Positions 46,308 to 55,913 are shown, counted from the first letter of the stretch. The stretch: 64,000 nucleotides of DNA from Anoxynatronum buryatiense (GCF_900182905.1 NZ_FXUF01000001.1:1-64000), one strand, 5' to 3'. Made by a program: numbers and translations. The notes: a model not told the origin generated them from the letters alone.

Positions 46308-46814
46308 ATGAAGAATTCAAAAGAAATCATAGCCTTTGCAATGAACATGGAAAAACAGGGGCAGAAGTTCTACGAAAGCTTTGCGGATCAGGTGGATCAT
46401 CCCGAAGCCAAAAAATGGTTTGAAGTATTAGCCGAAACAGAAAGAGAACATTACGAAATTCTTGAGAAACAGTATCAACAACTTGACAAGGATGGCACTT
46501 GGTTGCCTATCGAAAGCCTTACCGCTGATATGGATCCCGGTCTTTTCGAGAATAGAAGCCAACGCGAAAAAATCGCGCCAGGTGATACCAAGCACAGTTT
46601 ATCAGACTTATCTGTCTTGAGAATGGCCTATCTTATTGAAAATGATTTTGCTGAGTTCTATAAAAAGGCCATGGATCAGGTGTCTGACGAAGTTGGAAAA
46701 CAGACACTCCAAGCGCTTTTTGAATGGGAGAATGAACATCGAAGAGTGTTTTACAACGAGTACCGAAAGGCTATGGAAGCGAATTGGTTTGAACAAGGAT
46801 TTTCTCCATTCTAA
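46308..46814 (+). CDS. rubrerythrin/ferritin-like di-iron protein
   Basis: 168 residues, a four-helix bundle with two ExxH-type iron-binding helices: NMEKQGQKFYESF, ETEREHYEIL, LIENDFAEFYKKAM and WENEHRRVF. No rubredoxin domain is attached, so it is of the YhjR/ferritin-like subgroup rather than full rubrerythrin. It likely detoxifies peroxide or stores iron in this anaerobe. It starts at ATG after GACAGGAGGTCTG. Confidence 0.75.
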   Translation: MKNSKEIIAFAMNMEKQGQKFYESFADQVDHPEAKKWFEVLAETEREHYEILEKQYQQLDKDGTWLPIESLTADMDPGLFENRSQREKIAPGDTKHSLSDLSVLRMAYLIENDFAEFYKKAMDQVSDEVGKQTLQALFEWENEHRRVFYNEYRKAMEANWFEQGFSPF

Positions 46815-46862
46815 TCACATAAGACACCCAGTCGTTGGTATATCTAAAGGAGGTGTTAGCTG

Positions 46863-47195
46863 GTGCCTGAACTTGCTGACCTCAAATGTTTACCTTGCAG
46901 CTTAGGGACTCCTCCCCTTGCCGGTGATGAGCTGAAAACTTTTCTCGAACAGCTTGACTCTCAATGGATTCTGGTAAATAATCATCATTTGGAACGAGCC
47001 TTTACGTTTAAAAACTTTCAGCAGGCTTTGGATTTCACCAATAAAATCGGCCAGCTGGCTGAAGACGAAGGTCATCATCCCAATATCGCATTGTCATGGG
47101 GCAAGGTGGTTCTGACTCTTTATACACATAAGATTGATGGTTTAAGCGATGCGGATTTCGTTTTTGCAGCTAAAATTGACCGCATGCTTTCTTAA
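46863..47195 (+). CDS. 4a-hydroxytetrahydrobiopterin dehydratase (pterin-4a-carbinolamine dehydratase)
   Basis: 110 residues of the PCD/DCoH fold. The active site is in EDEGHHPNIALSWGKVVLTLYTH, with the characteristic H-H-P after an acidic residue, and FKNFQQALDFTNKIGQLAE precedes it. The enzyme regenerates pterin for aromatic hydroxylases or has an RNA/molybdopterin-linked role in organisms without such hydroxylases. The GTG start at 46863 follows AAAGGAGGTG. The next gene is convergent, separated by a perfect hairpin terminator. Confidence 0.85.
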   Translation: MPELADLKCLPCSLGTPPLAGDELKTFLEQLDSQWILVNNHHLERAFTFKNFQQALDFTNKIGQLAEDEGHHPNIALSWGKVVLTLYTHKIDGLSDADFVFAAKIDRMLS

Positions 47196-47214
47196 AAGCT
47201 TTCCACTAATAGCG

Positions 47215-47264
47215 AATGCCTCTGATAATGAGCGGTTGTCACTTTGCTCATAATCAGAGGCATT
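47215..47264. terminator. bidirectional hairpin terminator
   Basis: AATGCCTCTGAT-A-ATGAGC pairs with GCTCAT-A-ATCAGAGGCATT over 19 pairs, and is followed by TGTTTTA on the plus strand. It separates the convergent pterin dehydratase and serine hydrolase genes. Confidence 0.85.
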
Positions 47265-47267
47265 GTT

Positions 47268-48308
47268 TTAAGAGATAATATCATAGATTCCTCTCATGAT
47301 TTTACGGGTTGACGCTGTTTGCAGATTTGCCAGCACTATAATCGCCAACCCTTTCGATGGAATCATCGCAAAAGTGGTGCGAAAGCCAATATCATTACCT
47401 TCATGCCCATAGAATGTTTGCTGATCATACTGACTAATAAACCATCCCAGACCAATCTGTTCCTCTTCTTTTATTTTCGCCTCAGGTGTTAACATTGTCA
47501 TTAATGTATTGTATTTCAGCACTGGTGAGTGTTTGCGCTGCCATAAAGTCATCATGGAACAAGCGAATCGGCTCAGCTCTTCAACTGTGGAGTAAAGAGT
47601 AGAACTGGGCCCATGAGCCCTGTTGTAAGGAAAAACAGGGCTCACCCTGATCTTGTTATCGTCATCCTTGATATGCGGACTTACCAGGCGTTGCTGATCC
47701 ACCATTTTCATGATAAAGTGACTGGATTTCATCTCCAGTGGATTCAATAGGTATTGCCAGCAATAATCATCAAATGAGATGCCTGACTGGTACCTGACAA
47801 TATCACCAAGTATTTCATAGGCGATATTGCTGTAATTAAAGCGCTCGCCTGGTTGTGACACCAAGGAAATATCAGTCTGACTCATCACATATTCATGGAG
47901 AGCAGCTTCATCCTCTCGGGCAAGTTCCCATTCGTAATCATCGCAATCGGGCATGCCTGAAGTGTGACTCAACATTTGCTTCAGTGTAATTTCGTTTACC
48001 ATGGGCTGTTCTGGTTTGAAATCTGGAAGATACCTGATGAAGGGTTTGTTGAGATCCAGCACTCTTTGCTCCACAAGCTGCATGACCGCAGTTGCAGTAA
48101 AAAGCTTGGATATCGATGCCATATGAAATATTGCATCCGCCGACATTTCTTTGTTCAATGCATAATCAGCCCAGCCGTAACCTTTTTGCAGTTTTAGTTC
48201 GTGATTCAATACAATTCCAATAGACAGGCCAGGAATATCGCGATAATACATCTGATCTTTGATCATCTGGTCTATCTCTTTGACGATGTTATCCTGCATG
48301 GTTTTCAT
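47268..48308 (-). CDS. serine hydrolase of the beta-lactamase class C/D-alanine carboxypeptidase family
   Basis: 346 residues. Nucleophile motif SxxK is SISK in HMASISKLFTATAVMQL, the YxN motif is YSN in FNYSNIAYEILGD, and the third (KTG-like) motif is HEGN in YGHEGNDIGFRTTF. No signal peptide is seen, so it is likely cytoplasmic, like the EstB/penicillin-binding-related esterases of this fold. It starts at ATG 48308 after GAGGGAGGGATTCA and overlaps the nnr stop by 20 bases, the last gene of a long leftward cluster. Confidence 0.8.
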   Translation of the reverse strand: MKTMQDNIVKEIDQMIKDQMYYRDIPGLSIGIVLNHELKLQKGYGWADYALNKEMSADAIFHMASISKLFTATAVMQLVEQRVLDLNKPFIRYLPDFKPEQPMVNEITLKQMLSHTSGMPDCDDYEWELAREDEAALHEYVMSQTDISLVSQPGERFNYSNIAYEILGDIVRYQSGISFDDYCWQYLLNPLEMKSSHFIMKMVDQQRLVSPHIKDDDNKIRVSPVFPYNRAHGPSSTLYSTVEELSRFACSMMTLWQRKHSPVLKYNTLMTMLTPEAKIKEEEQIGLGWFISQYDQQTFYGHEGNDIGFRTTFAMIPSKGLAIIVLANLQTASTRKIMRGIYDIIS

Positions 48309-49872
48309 TGAATCCCTCCCTCGTCTCCAGCCGGCGATAGACCTCCGGTAAAGCGTTTATGATATCAACTGCAGTTATTGAGCGCTTTCCAATGACATCT
48401 GCCGCCACATCACCAGCTTTTCCATGAATCCAGCAGGCCACTGCCGCTGCCTGAAAAGCTTGCATTCCCTGTGCCAGTAAAGAACCCACTATCCCGGCAA
48501 GCACATCTCCACTTCCTGCTTTTGCCATTCCTTCATTTCCCGTTGAGTTGATCACAGCTTTGCCGTCGGGTGAGGCAATGATGGTACCCGCTCCTTTTAA
48601 AACCACATGAACGCCCCATTGTTTTGCGGCTTCCAGGGCAGTCTTCAACCGGTTATTATTGACAGCTTCAATACTCATACCTGTCAACCGTGCCATTTCA
48701 CCAGGGTGCGGCGTGATGATCACCGGCGATTTTAACTCTTTTAGCCAATGCAGACGGCCCACCAGTAAATTAAGTGCATCTGCATCCAGCACCATTGGAC
48801 AATCTGCCTGTGACAACAGACCTTCAAGCACTTCAGACCACCCTTTGCCGCTTCCCCAGCCAGGTCCTGCAACCACTGCTTGAGACCTGGATTTTTGCTC
48901 ATGCATCCGTTTGATCCCTTCAGCGGAAAACCCACCGTCCTCCCCTTCTTTCAGTGGAGTTGTGATGGCCTCCCACAACGTCTGTTCAAAAATGTGATTC
49001 AGAGATTCCTTCACCGCAATATTAATAAGTCCAGTACCACTGAGAAGTGCTCCACGAACAGCCATGATAGCAGCGCCAGTATAGCCGGTGCTGCCAGCGA
49101 TGACAAGCAGGCTGCCAAAAGTTCCTTTATGTGCGTTTCGGGGTCTGTCCGGTAATAAATCTATAATGTCTGCCACTGAAAGACGACGGGCAACACAGGG
49201 TGCTTTTATCAGCAGCTCGGGCGGCAACCCTATATCTGCCACTGAAAGACTGCCATTGTACTCAGCTCCCGGAAAACACACATTTCCCACTTTCGGCAAT
49301 CCAAAAGAAACGGTTTTAGTGGCATCTACTGCTATTGCCATCACCTTCCCCGTATCTCCATGTATCCCCGAGGGAATATCCACCGCAAGAACAGGTGAGG
49401 GGTGCCGATTGATCCATTGAATGAGGTTATAGGCCCTCCCTGAAACCTGACGGGATAAGCCAGTGCCCAAAATGGCATCAACAATTAAAAACTGGCCCGA
49501 CTGCCAGTTTTCCAGCGCTTCCAACTGATCCTTTCGATCCTCATAGAACTCAGTCTCCAATCCCCACTTCAAGGCCATGTGATAGTTTGCCAGGGTATCA
49601 TGAGTAAACGTTTCTGGAGCTGCCAACAATAAGATTCGAACAGGAATACCCATCTCATGAAAGTGTCGGGCTGCAGCCAATCCATCACCGCCATTGTTGC
49701 CTGGCCCACAACATATGAGCACGCCTGAAAGTCCTTCAAATGTCAACATTTTTTTACCTGCAACCGCTATTGCCATTGCTGCCCTCTCCATGAGCAGTAC
49801 GCTGGGCATCATATATTCTCTGATGGCCGTATCATCAACTTGTTTCATTTGTTGACTCGTCAGTATTTTCAT
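48289..49872 (-). CDS. nnr: bifunctional NAD(P)H-hydrate epimerase/dehydratase
   Basis: A 527-residue fusion. N-terminal YjeF_N epimerase domain (~1-215) with CGPGNNGGDGLAAARHF and DAILGTGLSRQVSG, C-terminal ADP-dependent dehydratase (~235-515) with the nucleotide-binding GNEGMAKAGSGDVLAGIVGS and AGPGWGSG. It repairs damaged, hydrated NAD(P)H. The start is the ATG at 49872 after GGAGGTGATTGCC. It lies 48 bases downstream of the antiporter gene and overlaps the next gene. Confidence 0.95.
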   Translation of the reverse strand: MKILTSQQMKQVDDTAIREYMMPSVLLMERAAMAIAVAGKKMLTFEGLSGVLICCGPGNNGGDGLAAARHFHEMGIPVRILLLAAPETFTHDTLANYHMALKWGLETEFYEDRKDQLEALENWQSGQFLIVDAILGTGLSRQVSGRAYNLIQWINRHPSPVLAVDIPSGIHGDTGKVMAIAVDATKTVSFGLPKVGNVCFPGAEYNGSLSVADIGLPPELLIKAPCVARRLSVADIIDLLPDRPRNAHKGTFGSLLVIAGSTGYTGAAIMAVRGALLSGTGLINIAVKESLNHIFEQTLWEAITTPLKEGEDGGFSAEGIKRMHEQKSRSQAVVAGPGWGSGKGWSEVLEGLLSQADCPMVLDADALNLLVGRLHWLKELKSPVIITPHPGEMARLTGMSIEAVNNNRLKTALEAAKQWGVHVVLKGAGTIIASPDGKAVINSTGNEGMAKAGSGDVLAGIVGSLLAQGMQAFQAAAVACWIHGKAGDVAADVIGKRSITAVDIINALPEVYRRLETREGFNENHAG

Positions 49873-49920
49873 GGCAATCACCTCCGCAATCACTGGCATT
49901 GTAGCGCTTGCTCAGTTCAA

Positions 49921-50982
49921 TTATTTTACAGATATCTTGAACAGCGCAAACATCATGGTAACATATCCGATCAGAATTGCGACTGTATCCCATCCCAAGG
50001 TAAGGATTGTTCGCTTGGAGCGATAAAAGAGTCCGATTACTGCAATACTGCTCAAAATCATCGCAGTACCAGCAGTTAAAATGTGTTGCATACTGACAAC
50101 TTGATACACGGATCCAGACATATATGCCATATCTGTCACAACTAAAATAAGAATATTAAAGATATTGCTCCCCAAAACATTTCCCACTGCCATGTCATAG
50201 GCCCCGATGCGGATGGCTGCAATGGCAGCCACCAATTCTGGCAGAGAGGTTGCTCCTGCCACCAGCAAGGTGCCCACAAAAGTTTGCCCTAATCCTGTAT
50301 TTCTTGCAATAACATCTGCATTGACAGATAATAATATTCCTGCTGCCACAATGACAATCCCCGAGAAAATAAAGCCTTTCACCGCTTTTTTAAAAGCATT
50401 TTTCCCTTGAACAGCCTGATGTTTATCAGAAGTGAAGTCAGGAAGCTCCAGATCCTGGTCTTTTTCTGTCTCGATCTTTGGTTCTTCAGGTAATCGCACT
50501 CTTGTCTTTTCTTCATAGCGAACCATTAAAAACGCAGAGAAAAGATAAAGAAGCATTATCAAAATGCTATAACCGCTTACCCATCCAATGGTGATATTAA
50601 AAACTTCATAAGGTGTGATCCATATGGCAAGCATGCTGATTCCTGTAAGCAATATACCAAACATTGCCGTTAGAATATGACTATCTCTGACAATTTGAAG
50701 TAAACTGCCTTTTCCTTGAAACAAATCAACGATGGCAAGTATCATCAGGTTAAAGGCATTGCTGCCATACACATTACCAAAAGCAATATCTGGAGCGCCA
50801 ATCATGGCTGCTGAAATGCTGCTGGCTAGTTCTGGCAGACTGGTGACACTCGCTATTAGAATACCACCCACTAAGCCATGCCCGAGCTTTGTGTGCGCCG
50901 CCAGGGAGTCACCATGGGCAGAAAGGCGGTTTCCTGCCAAAATAACCAGTATTGCACTTACCATAAACCAAATATATTCCAT
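49921..50982 (-). CDS. calcium/sodium antiporter (CaCA family, YrbG type)
   Basis: 353 residues with about ten membrane segments and the two inverted alpha repeats: SVTSLPELASSISAAMIGAPDI and GATSLPELVAAIAAIRIGAYDM, both with SNAFNLMIL/SNIFNILIL. This arrangement is diagnostic of K+-independent Ca2+/Na+ exchangers. A charged loop (~145-190) lies between the halves. The start is the ATG at 50982 after GGGGAGACTTA. It follows the FMN-binding gene by 10 bases. Confidence 0.9.
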   Translation of the reverse strand: MEYIWFMVSAILVILAGNRLSAHGDSLAAHTKLGHGLVGGILIASVTSLPELASSISAAMIGAPDIAFGNVYGSNAFNLMILAIVDLFQGKGSLLQIVRDSHILTAMFGILLTGISMLAIWITPYEVFNITIGWVSGYSILIMLLYLFSAFLMVRYEEKTRVRLPEEPKIETEKDQDLELPDFTSDKHQAVQGKNAFKKAVKGFIFSGIVIVAAGILLSVNADVIARNTGLGQTFVGTLLVAGATSLPELVAAIAAIRIGAYDMAVGNVLGSNIFNILILVVTDMAYMSGSVYQVVSMQHILTAGTAMILSSIAVIGLFYRSKRTILTLGWDTVAILIGYVTMMFALFKISVK

Positions 50983-50992
50983 TAAGTCTCCC

Positions 50993-51379
50993 CTATTCCG
51001 ATAAAGCCACTTCTATGGCTTTCAAAATAACCCGACTGCTGTCAGTAGCTCCTGTTACCATGTCTACTTTAAGACTTTGAGCATGTAAAACATCATTAAT
51101 GATTCTTTCAGCACGTTGACCACGATCATGTTCATGAATGAGTTGTATATCATGGATAGCTTCATCGATGATCACCACAGTCACTTCTGCATGAATCAAC
51201 CCTACATCATATGTACCTGCATAGACCCCATCTTTCAGTTTTGAAAGATCAATGTCCTGTATTGATATTGCTTCTATTTGTTGTTGATACTGGTAATATC
51301 GAATCCCCCGGTTGACAAAGGGAAGAATAACTGCTGCCAGTACTGCTAAAATGAGTAGTATTTTAATCCAGCCTTTCAC
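50993..51379 (-). CDS. membrane-anchored FMN-binding domain protein
   Basis: 128 residues: a membrane anchor (~5-26, ILLILAVLAAVILPFVN) and an extracytoplasmic FMN-binding domain similar to the C-domain of NqrC/RnfG. The flavin-attachment site is VTGATDSSR, where the Thr of the S/T-GAT motif is normally linked covalently to FMN by ApbE. Gene location near Kor and Ca2+ antiporter genes suggests a redox or membrane role. It starts at GTG (51379) after AGGAGGTGAAATT. Confidence 0.75.
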   Translation of the reverse strand: MKGWIKILLILAVLAAVILPFVNRGIRYYQYQQQIEAISIQDIDLSKLKDGVYAGTYDVGLIHAEVTVVIIDEAIHDIQLIHEHDRGQRAERIINDVLHAQSLKVDMVTGATDSSRVILKAIEVALSE

Positions 51380-51417
51380 AATTTCACCTCCTGAAAAACC
51401 ATTCAATCAATGCTTCA

Positions 51418-53142
51418 CTAAAAGATACGATCCCATTCTTGTCGTGCATGGGCCCATGCCACATAATCGTCCATTTCCTTTAAATTATGGGCCAACACTC
51501 CCCAAATTTCCTGAGACTCAAATCCCCGACGCCACGAAGCAGTCCCGGCCAGTTGATGCCGGTGAACGAGTGAAGATTTTAAATCGATGGAGCGTGCATC
51601 TTCAACCCAGATTCTAAATCGGCTGCCTCCTTCAGTGTACTCTGTATAGTACTGGCCGCTTTCTTCCTCCCACACAACTTCAAGATTTCGGCCAGTAATG
51701 ATCTGCTGAACCTGATTCATTGACAAAGCCTGAGAAGATACCGTGATTTGACCATCGACTTCCTTTTCTTCCCACATTCTCGTATAAAAGGGCAAACCCA
51801 ATAATACCTTTTCGGCAGGCACCTGTTCCAAAATCCCTTTGATACCATTTTCCACCCATTGATATTGAGCCACTGAACCAGCAACAGGACTTGATCCCCA
51901 GTGTTGATCATATGTCATCACAACTATATAATCTACTATTTCACCCAAGGCTTCCCTGTCATAAAACATGGACCACATTTCACTGGTTGAGCGAATGGTA
52001 ACATCCATAGAGACTACCAATCCGGCTTCTCGAAACAAAGGGGTTAACTCTCTGACAAACTGTGTGACGTGGTCACGATCATCTAAATAGACATTTTCAA
52101 AATCAATGTTTAATCCATGCATGCCATGTTGCAACACCGATTCCAGCAATTGATCAATAATAGTTTCACGAATGGATGTACTTGCTAAAAATGCACTGGT
52201 ACGATCCGGGTTAAACCCATTTGAAACCAGCGGCCATACTTCATAACCGTGTGTTAATGCCCAGTTCAGATAAGCCTGGCTTATATTGCTTGAAACAGCA
52301 CCTGACTCATCTGCAATTTCATACCATGTTGGTGACACAACATCTACCCCTGGCAAAGGTACCAGTCCGGCAGTACTGGGATTGACTTGATGAACATGCT
52401 CCCACACCAGACTTATTTTGCCTTTTGTATCTTGCCGCGGGGAGCGATTGGCTAATGAGCGTGTTGATATTTCAGCACATTCTTCATAACGCCTAACATC
52501 TTTCTTTTGAATGTATCCGATAAGGCCTGCTTCATTTCTTACCTTCAACCATTTTTCGTAGGTTTCATAAACCATTAAACGGTCTCCTGGTACGAGAGTT
52601 TCTTCAAACATCGGAGCTTTAACTGCGGGAGCCTGCCGCATCACAGGAGCCTCTGTGATCACCTCCGCCCACATTCGACATGGTCTTTTTTCTTCAATGA
52701 CAAGCACCTGATCTTCTTGGCGTAACTGCCATTCCATCGAAAGATGGTTGTTCAAAAATGCTACCGGTAGATAAGGAACATTTCCTTCGACAGTCATCGG
52801 AATTGGAAGATCAACAGGCCGTCCATTTTCCATCAAAAAATCGCGCCCCGGCTGAAAACGATACACATAATCGTATGTGGTTGCCACCAGTGTCTCTTCA
52901 GTTCTATCCCAGTAATAATGAACATTCGTCATGATTTCTGCCAACTCAAGTGACACCAACACTTCATTTCCCACCATCCGGTAAGGTTCTGACAAGTCAA
53001 GTTGATGCCCCTCATAATACACCTGCGGGATACCTGTGGCATTATACAGTGCAGTTTCACTTGAAGGCCAAAAATGCATATATCCATAAAATGCACTGGC
53101 TGCCATTGCCAGCAACAAGAAAAAAATCCCCAATTTTTTCAT
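51418..53142 (-). CDS. secreted GH18 glycoside hydrolase with N-terminal copper amine oxidase-like and SH3 domains
   Basis: 574 residues. A signal/anchor helix (~1-22, LGIFFLLLAMAASAFYGY), an N-terminal copper-amine-oxidase-like domain (~30-150), an SH3-like domain (~165-225, VRNEAGLIGYIQKKDVRRYE), then a GH18 barrel (~240-560) with GLNIDFENVYLDDRDHVTQF carrying the catalytic DxxDxDxE-type Glu, and YIVVMTYDQHWG. Such proteins act on peptidoglycan or chitin, often in spore or wall metabolism. It starts at ATG (53142) after GGGGCAGGCGATC. Confidence 0.85.
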   Translation of the reverse strand: MKKLGIFFLLLAMAASAFYGYMHFWPSSETALYNATGIPQVYYEGHQLDLSEPYRMVGNEVLVSLELAEIMTNVHYYWDRTEETLVATTYDYVYRFQPGRDFLMENGRPVDLPIPMTVEGNVPYLPVAFLNNHLSMEWQLRQEDQVLVIEEKRPCRMWAEVITEAPVMRQAPAVKAPMFEETLVPGDRLMVYETYEKWLKVRNEAGLIGYIQKKDVRRYEECAEISTRSLANRSPRQDTKGKISLVWEHVHQVNPSTAGLVPLPGVDVVSPTWYEIADESGAVSSNISQAYLNWALTHGYEVWPLVSNGFNPDRTSAFLASTSIRETIIDQLLESVLQHGMHGLNIDFENVYLDDRDHVTQFVRELTPLFREAGLVVSMDVTIRSTSEMWSMFYDREALGEIVDYIVVMTYDQHWGSSPVAGSVAQYQWVENGIKGILEQVPAEKVLLGLPFYTRMWEEKEVDGQITVSSQALSMNQVQQIITGRNLEVVWEEESGQYYTEYTEGGSRFRIWVEDARSIDLKSSLVHRHQLAGTASWRRGFESQEIWGVLAHNLKEMDDYVAWAHARQEWDRIF

Positions 53143-53229
53143 GATCGCCTGCCCCTTTCCAGGATGGTGCTGCATGGTCTATTTTCTCATAAAAATAAAA
53201 GGGGTACAACCGTGATTTAAGCAGTTCAA

Positions 53230-54096
53230 TTAAATGAAAAATCGTTTAGTCCAGCGCGAAAACTGTTCTTCTGTTGATTCTGTCATTTTACTTGTCAGCG
53301 GATCATGTTGGTTTAATCCGTGCCTGTCTTCAAAAGTGGGTTGATCTGGTTGATGATAGATTAACCCTGTTATCAGTCCATCTGTCTCCCTCAGTATTCG
53401 AAGTGCTGAATCCACATTATCTGTTTGATGCGCCGGTACTTCTGATACGTTCGTTAAGTTCTCACGAAACCAGCTATATGTGTTTGTTTTGTTGTAAGTG
53501 ATACAGGGACTGAATACCTGTACCAGCGAGAATCCTTTATGTTTAATAGCTTCAGCGATCAGCGATACCAGTTCTTCTTGCTGTGCCGAAAACCCTTGTG
53601 CATAATAAGTGACACCCGCACCCACAGCCAATAATCCTGGTTGTATTGGTTGATCCACTGACCCCGCGGGAGTTGTTTTCGTTTTGAGTCCTGGCAGACT
53701 CACAGGAGATACATGCCCTTTCGTAAGTCCGTATACCTGATTATTCATCACCACATATGTCAAATCAACATTACGGCGAATGGCATGTAATGTGTGTCCG
53801 GCTCCAATGGCAAAGCCATCACCGTCGCCCCCCGCTGCCAAAACTGTCAACTCTCGATTTGCCAGTTTAATGCCTTGAGCAAGTGGCAGGCTGCGACCAT
53901 GAACACTGTGAAACCCATAGGTATTCATATAGCCAGATAAACGTCCTGAACATCCGATACCACTGACAACGACCATCCGCTCTTGAGGGATTTCCAAACT
54001 GGCTGCAGCCAGTTGAATCGCCCGAAGAACTGAAAAGTCGCCACACCCAGGGCACCAGTTCGGCTTAATTCCATTACTATAGTCTTTCATTTCCAT
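53230..54096 (-). CDS. korB: 2-oxoacid:ferredoxin oxidoreductase, beta subunit
   Basis: 288 residues. It has the TPP-binding beta-subunit motifs: NWCPGCGDFSVLRAIQLAA, VSGIGCSGR, AAGGDGDGFAIGAGHTLHAI and NNQVYGLTKGHVSPVS. With KorA it oxidatively decarboxylates 2-oxoglutarate or another 2-oxoacid to the acyl-CoA, reducing ferredoxin. The preferred start is the ATG at 54096 after AAGGATGGTGTTCAG. It overlaps the korA stop by 10 bases. No separate gamma or delta subunit gene is seen here; the gamma part is fused in KorA. Confidence 0.9.
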   Translation of the reverse strand: MEMKDYSNGIKPNWCPGCGDFSVLRAIQLAAASLEIPQERMVVVSGIGCSGRLSGYMNTYGFHSVHGRSLPLAQGIKLANRELTVLAAGGDGDGFAIGAGHTLHAIRRNVDLTYVVMNNQVYGLTKGHVSPVSLPGLKTKTTPAGSVDQPIQPGLLAVGAGVTYYAQGFSAQQEELVSLIAEAIKHKGFSLVQVFSPCITYNKTNTYSWFRENLTNVSEVPAHQTDNVDSALRILRETDGLITGLIYHQPDQPTFEDRHGLNQHDPLTSKMTESTEEQFSRWTKRFFI

Positions 54097-55823
54097 TCTG
54101 AACACCATCCTTCCAGTAAATGGCGCACTTCTTGAACTTGAAATGATTCACCATCATAGCGCGTCATGCTGACAATGTTATTCTGATGATTCAGCTCCTG
54201 ACGCAAAATCAAAGCCAATTGTCCTTGCTGGTTTTGCTCCATCACAATGATCTTTTCGTAATTTGCCAATAATTGTTGGAGCTGCCGTTTCGGTAACGGA
54301 CGTATACGAGAGATTCGGCCAATATCAACAGATAAGTAGGTGTCTTTTACCGCTTGCTGCAACACACCCCATGAAGATCCGCAGGTCAGGCATAACATCT
54401 TTCCATCACGTTGTTCCAAATGAACTGCAGACTGATCTTTAAGAGGTTCCAGTTTCCGCAGGCGTTTATCCATCATTTTCTGACGATTAGCAGGCTGGTC
54501 GGAAGGTCTTCCCCACTTGTTATGTTCAAGACCGGTAACCTGATGAATACCACCAGGCATTCCAGGAAAACTTCGGGGAGAAAGGCCATTTTCAGTCAAG
54601 GCATATCTGGCAAATGGTTCGGTTATCTTGGCAGCTGACAGCTCATCTTCTAACGACATAAGTACACCGCGGTTAATGGCCGCCGGGACGTAATCGAAAG
54701 CCGGAATCGTTTGGGGAGATAAGCTTAAATTCAAATCAGTCATGACGACTACCGGGCATTGAAAAATGTCTGCCAGATTAAATGCTTCTTTGGTAAGTTC
54801 GTAACACTCTTCGATTGTGGAAGGTGTTAAAAGAATCAAGGGGAATTCTCCATGACCAGCATGATAGAGTGCACTGAAATCACTTTGCTCTGTTCGCGTG
54901 GGAAGACCAGTGCTTGGTCCTCCTCTTTGAGCATCAACCACAACAATTGGTGTTTCAGTCATGCCGGCCAGACCAAGTCCTTCCATCATCAACGTCAGAC
55001 CGGGCCCTGAAGTGGCCGTCATGCTTCGCACACCAGCATAGCCCGCACCAATACACATGGTGATTGCAGCTACTTCATCCTCCGTCTGAACCATTAATCC
55101 CCCTTCATCTGGAAACACCCTGCTCATCGTCTCCATTACATCTGAGGCCGGTGTGATGGGATAGGCTGCCATAAAACGACAACCTGCCATCAGTGCACCC
55201 AAGGCGATCGCATCATTCCCCATGAGAATCATCATACTTTCCTGCCTGTGTGGCGCATCTGGCAACGGATCTATTTTTTCCAGTTCCGGGCATGGATCAT
55301 CATAAGCAGCTAACAGTACCTGGAGGTTTTGTTGTATGACTTCATCGCCTTTGGAAAGATATGTTTTTGCAATTGATGACTCCAGTACTTGACGCTGAAT
55401 ACCCAACAATTTTCCCAGATATCCGATGGCGCTTGTATTTTTCATCAGTAACGATCCATGTTTTTTGGCCATCAGTGTCAGCGGAAGTGCAACAGTGTTA
55501 ATATTCTGCGTTAAAGATGCTTCTGGAGTCAATGTTTCATCCATCAGAATAATGCCATTATCCCTCAGTTTGATTTGATTAAAGCTGATCGACTCTTCAT
55601 CAAAAGCAAGTATTATATCGATGACAGACTCCACACATGTCACATGATCATCGCCAATGGTAATGATCATATGGGTATTACCACCTTTAATGCGTGAAGA
55701 GAACTTACGCTCTCCATAAACGTGATACCCGAGACCTGCAAGTGCTCTCATAAGGTTAATGCCTGTACTGGCAACCCCCTCACCTTGAACACCGCCAATT
55801 AGGATGGTTCTTCTCCAACTCAA
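54087..55823 (-). CDS. korA: 2-oxoacid:ferredoxin oxidoreductase, alpha subunit with fused gamma domain
   Basis: 578 residues. The N-terminal gamma domain (~1-185) has GGVQGEGVASTGINLMRALAG, the alpha domain (~205-575) has the YPITPASDVMETMSRV motif, VQTEDEVAAITMCIGAGYAG, SGPGLTLMMEGLGLAGMTE and GGPSTGLPTRTEQSDF, all diagnostic of the PorA/KorA family. It starts at TTG (55823) after GGAAGGAGGAAATGGA. The gene leads a leftward cluster that continues to 47268. A separate ferredoxin-type delta subunit is not in the window. Confidence 0.9.
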   Translation of the reverse strand: MSWRRTILIGGVQGEGVASTGINLMRALAGLGYHVYGERKFSSRIKGGNTHMIITIGDDHVTCVESVIDIILAFDEESISFNQIKLRDNGIILMDETLTPEASLTQNINTVALPLTLMAKKHGSLLMKNTSAIGYLGKLLGIQRQVLESSIAKTYLSKGDEVIQQNLQVLLAAYDDPCPELEKIDPLPDAPHRQESMMILMGNDAIALGALMAGCRFMAAYPITPASDVMETMSRVFPDEGGLMVQTEDEVAAITMCIGAGYAGVRSMTATSGPGLTLMMEGLGLAGMTETPIVVVDAQRGGPSTGLPTRTEQSDFSALYHAGHGEFPLILLTPSTIEECYELTKEAFNLADIFQCPVVVMTDLNLSLSPQTIPAFDYVPAAINRGVLMSLEDELSAAKITEPFARYALTENGLSPRSFPGMPGGIHQVTGLEHNKWGRPSDQPANRQKMMDKRLRKLEPLKDQSAVHLEQRDGKMLCLTCGSSWGVLQQAVKDTYLSVDIGRISRIRPLPKRQLQQLLANYEKIIVMEQNQQGQLALILRQELNHQNNIVSMTRYDGESFQVQEVRHLLEGWCSEWK

Positions 55824-55913
55824 TCCATTTCCTCCTTCCATTTTCATCACGTATTATTCATAGCCAATGGGCAGCAACTCAAACGGATTATCTCTATCTT
55901 AATCATTACAGGC

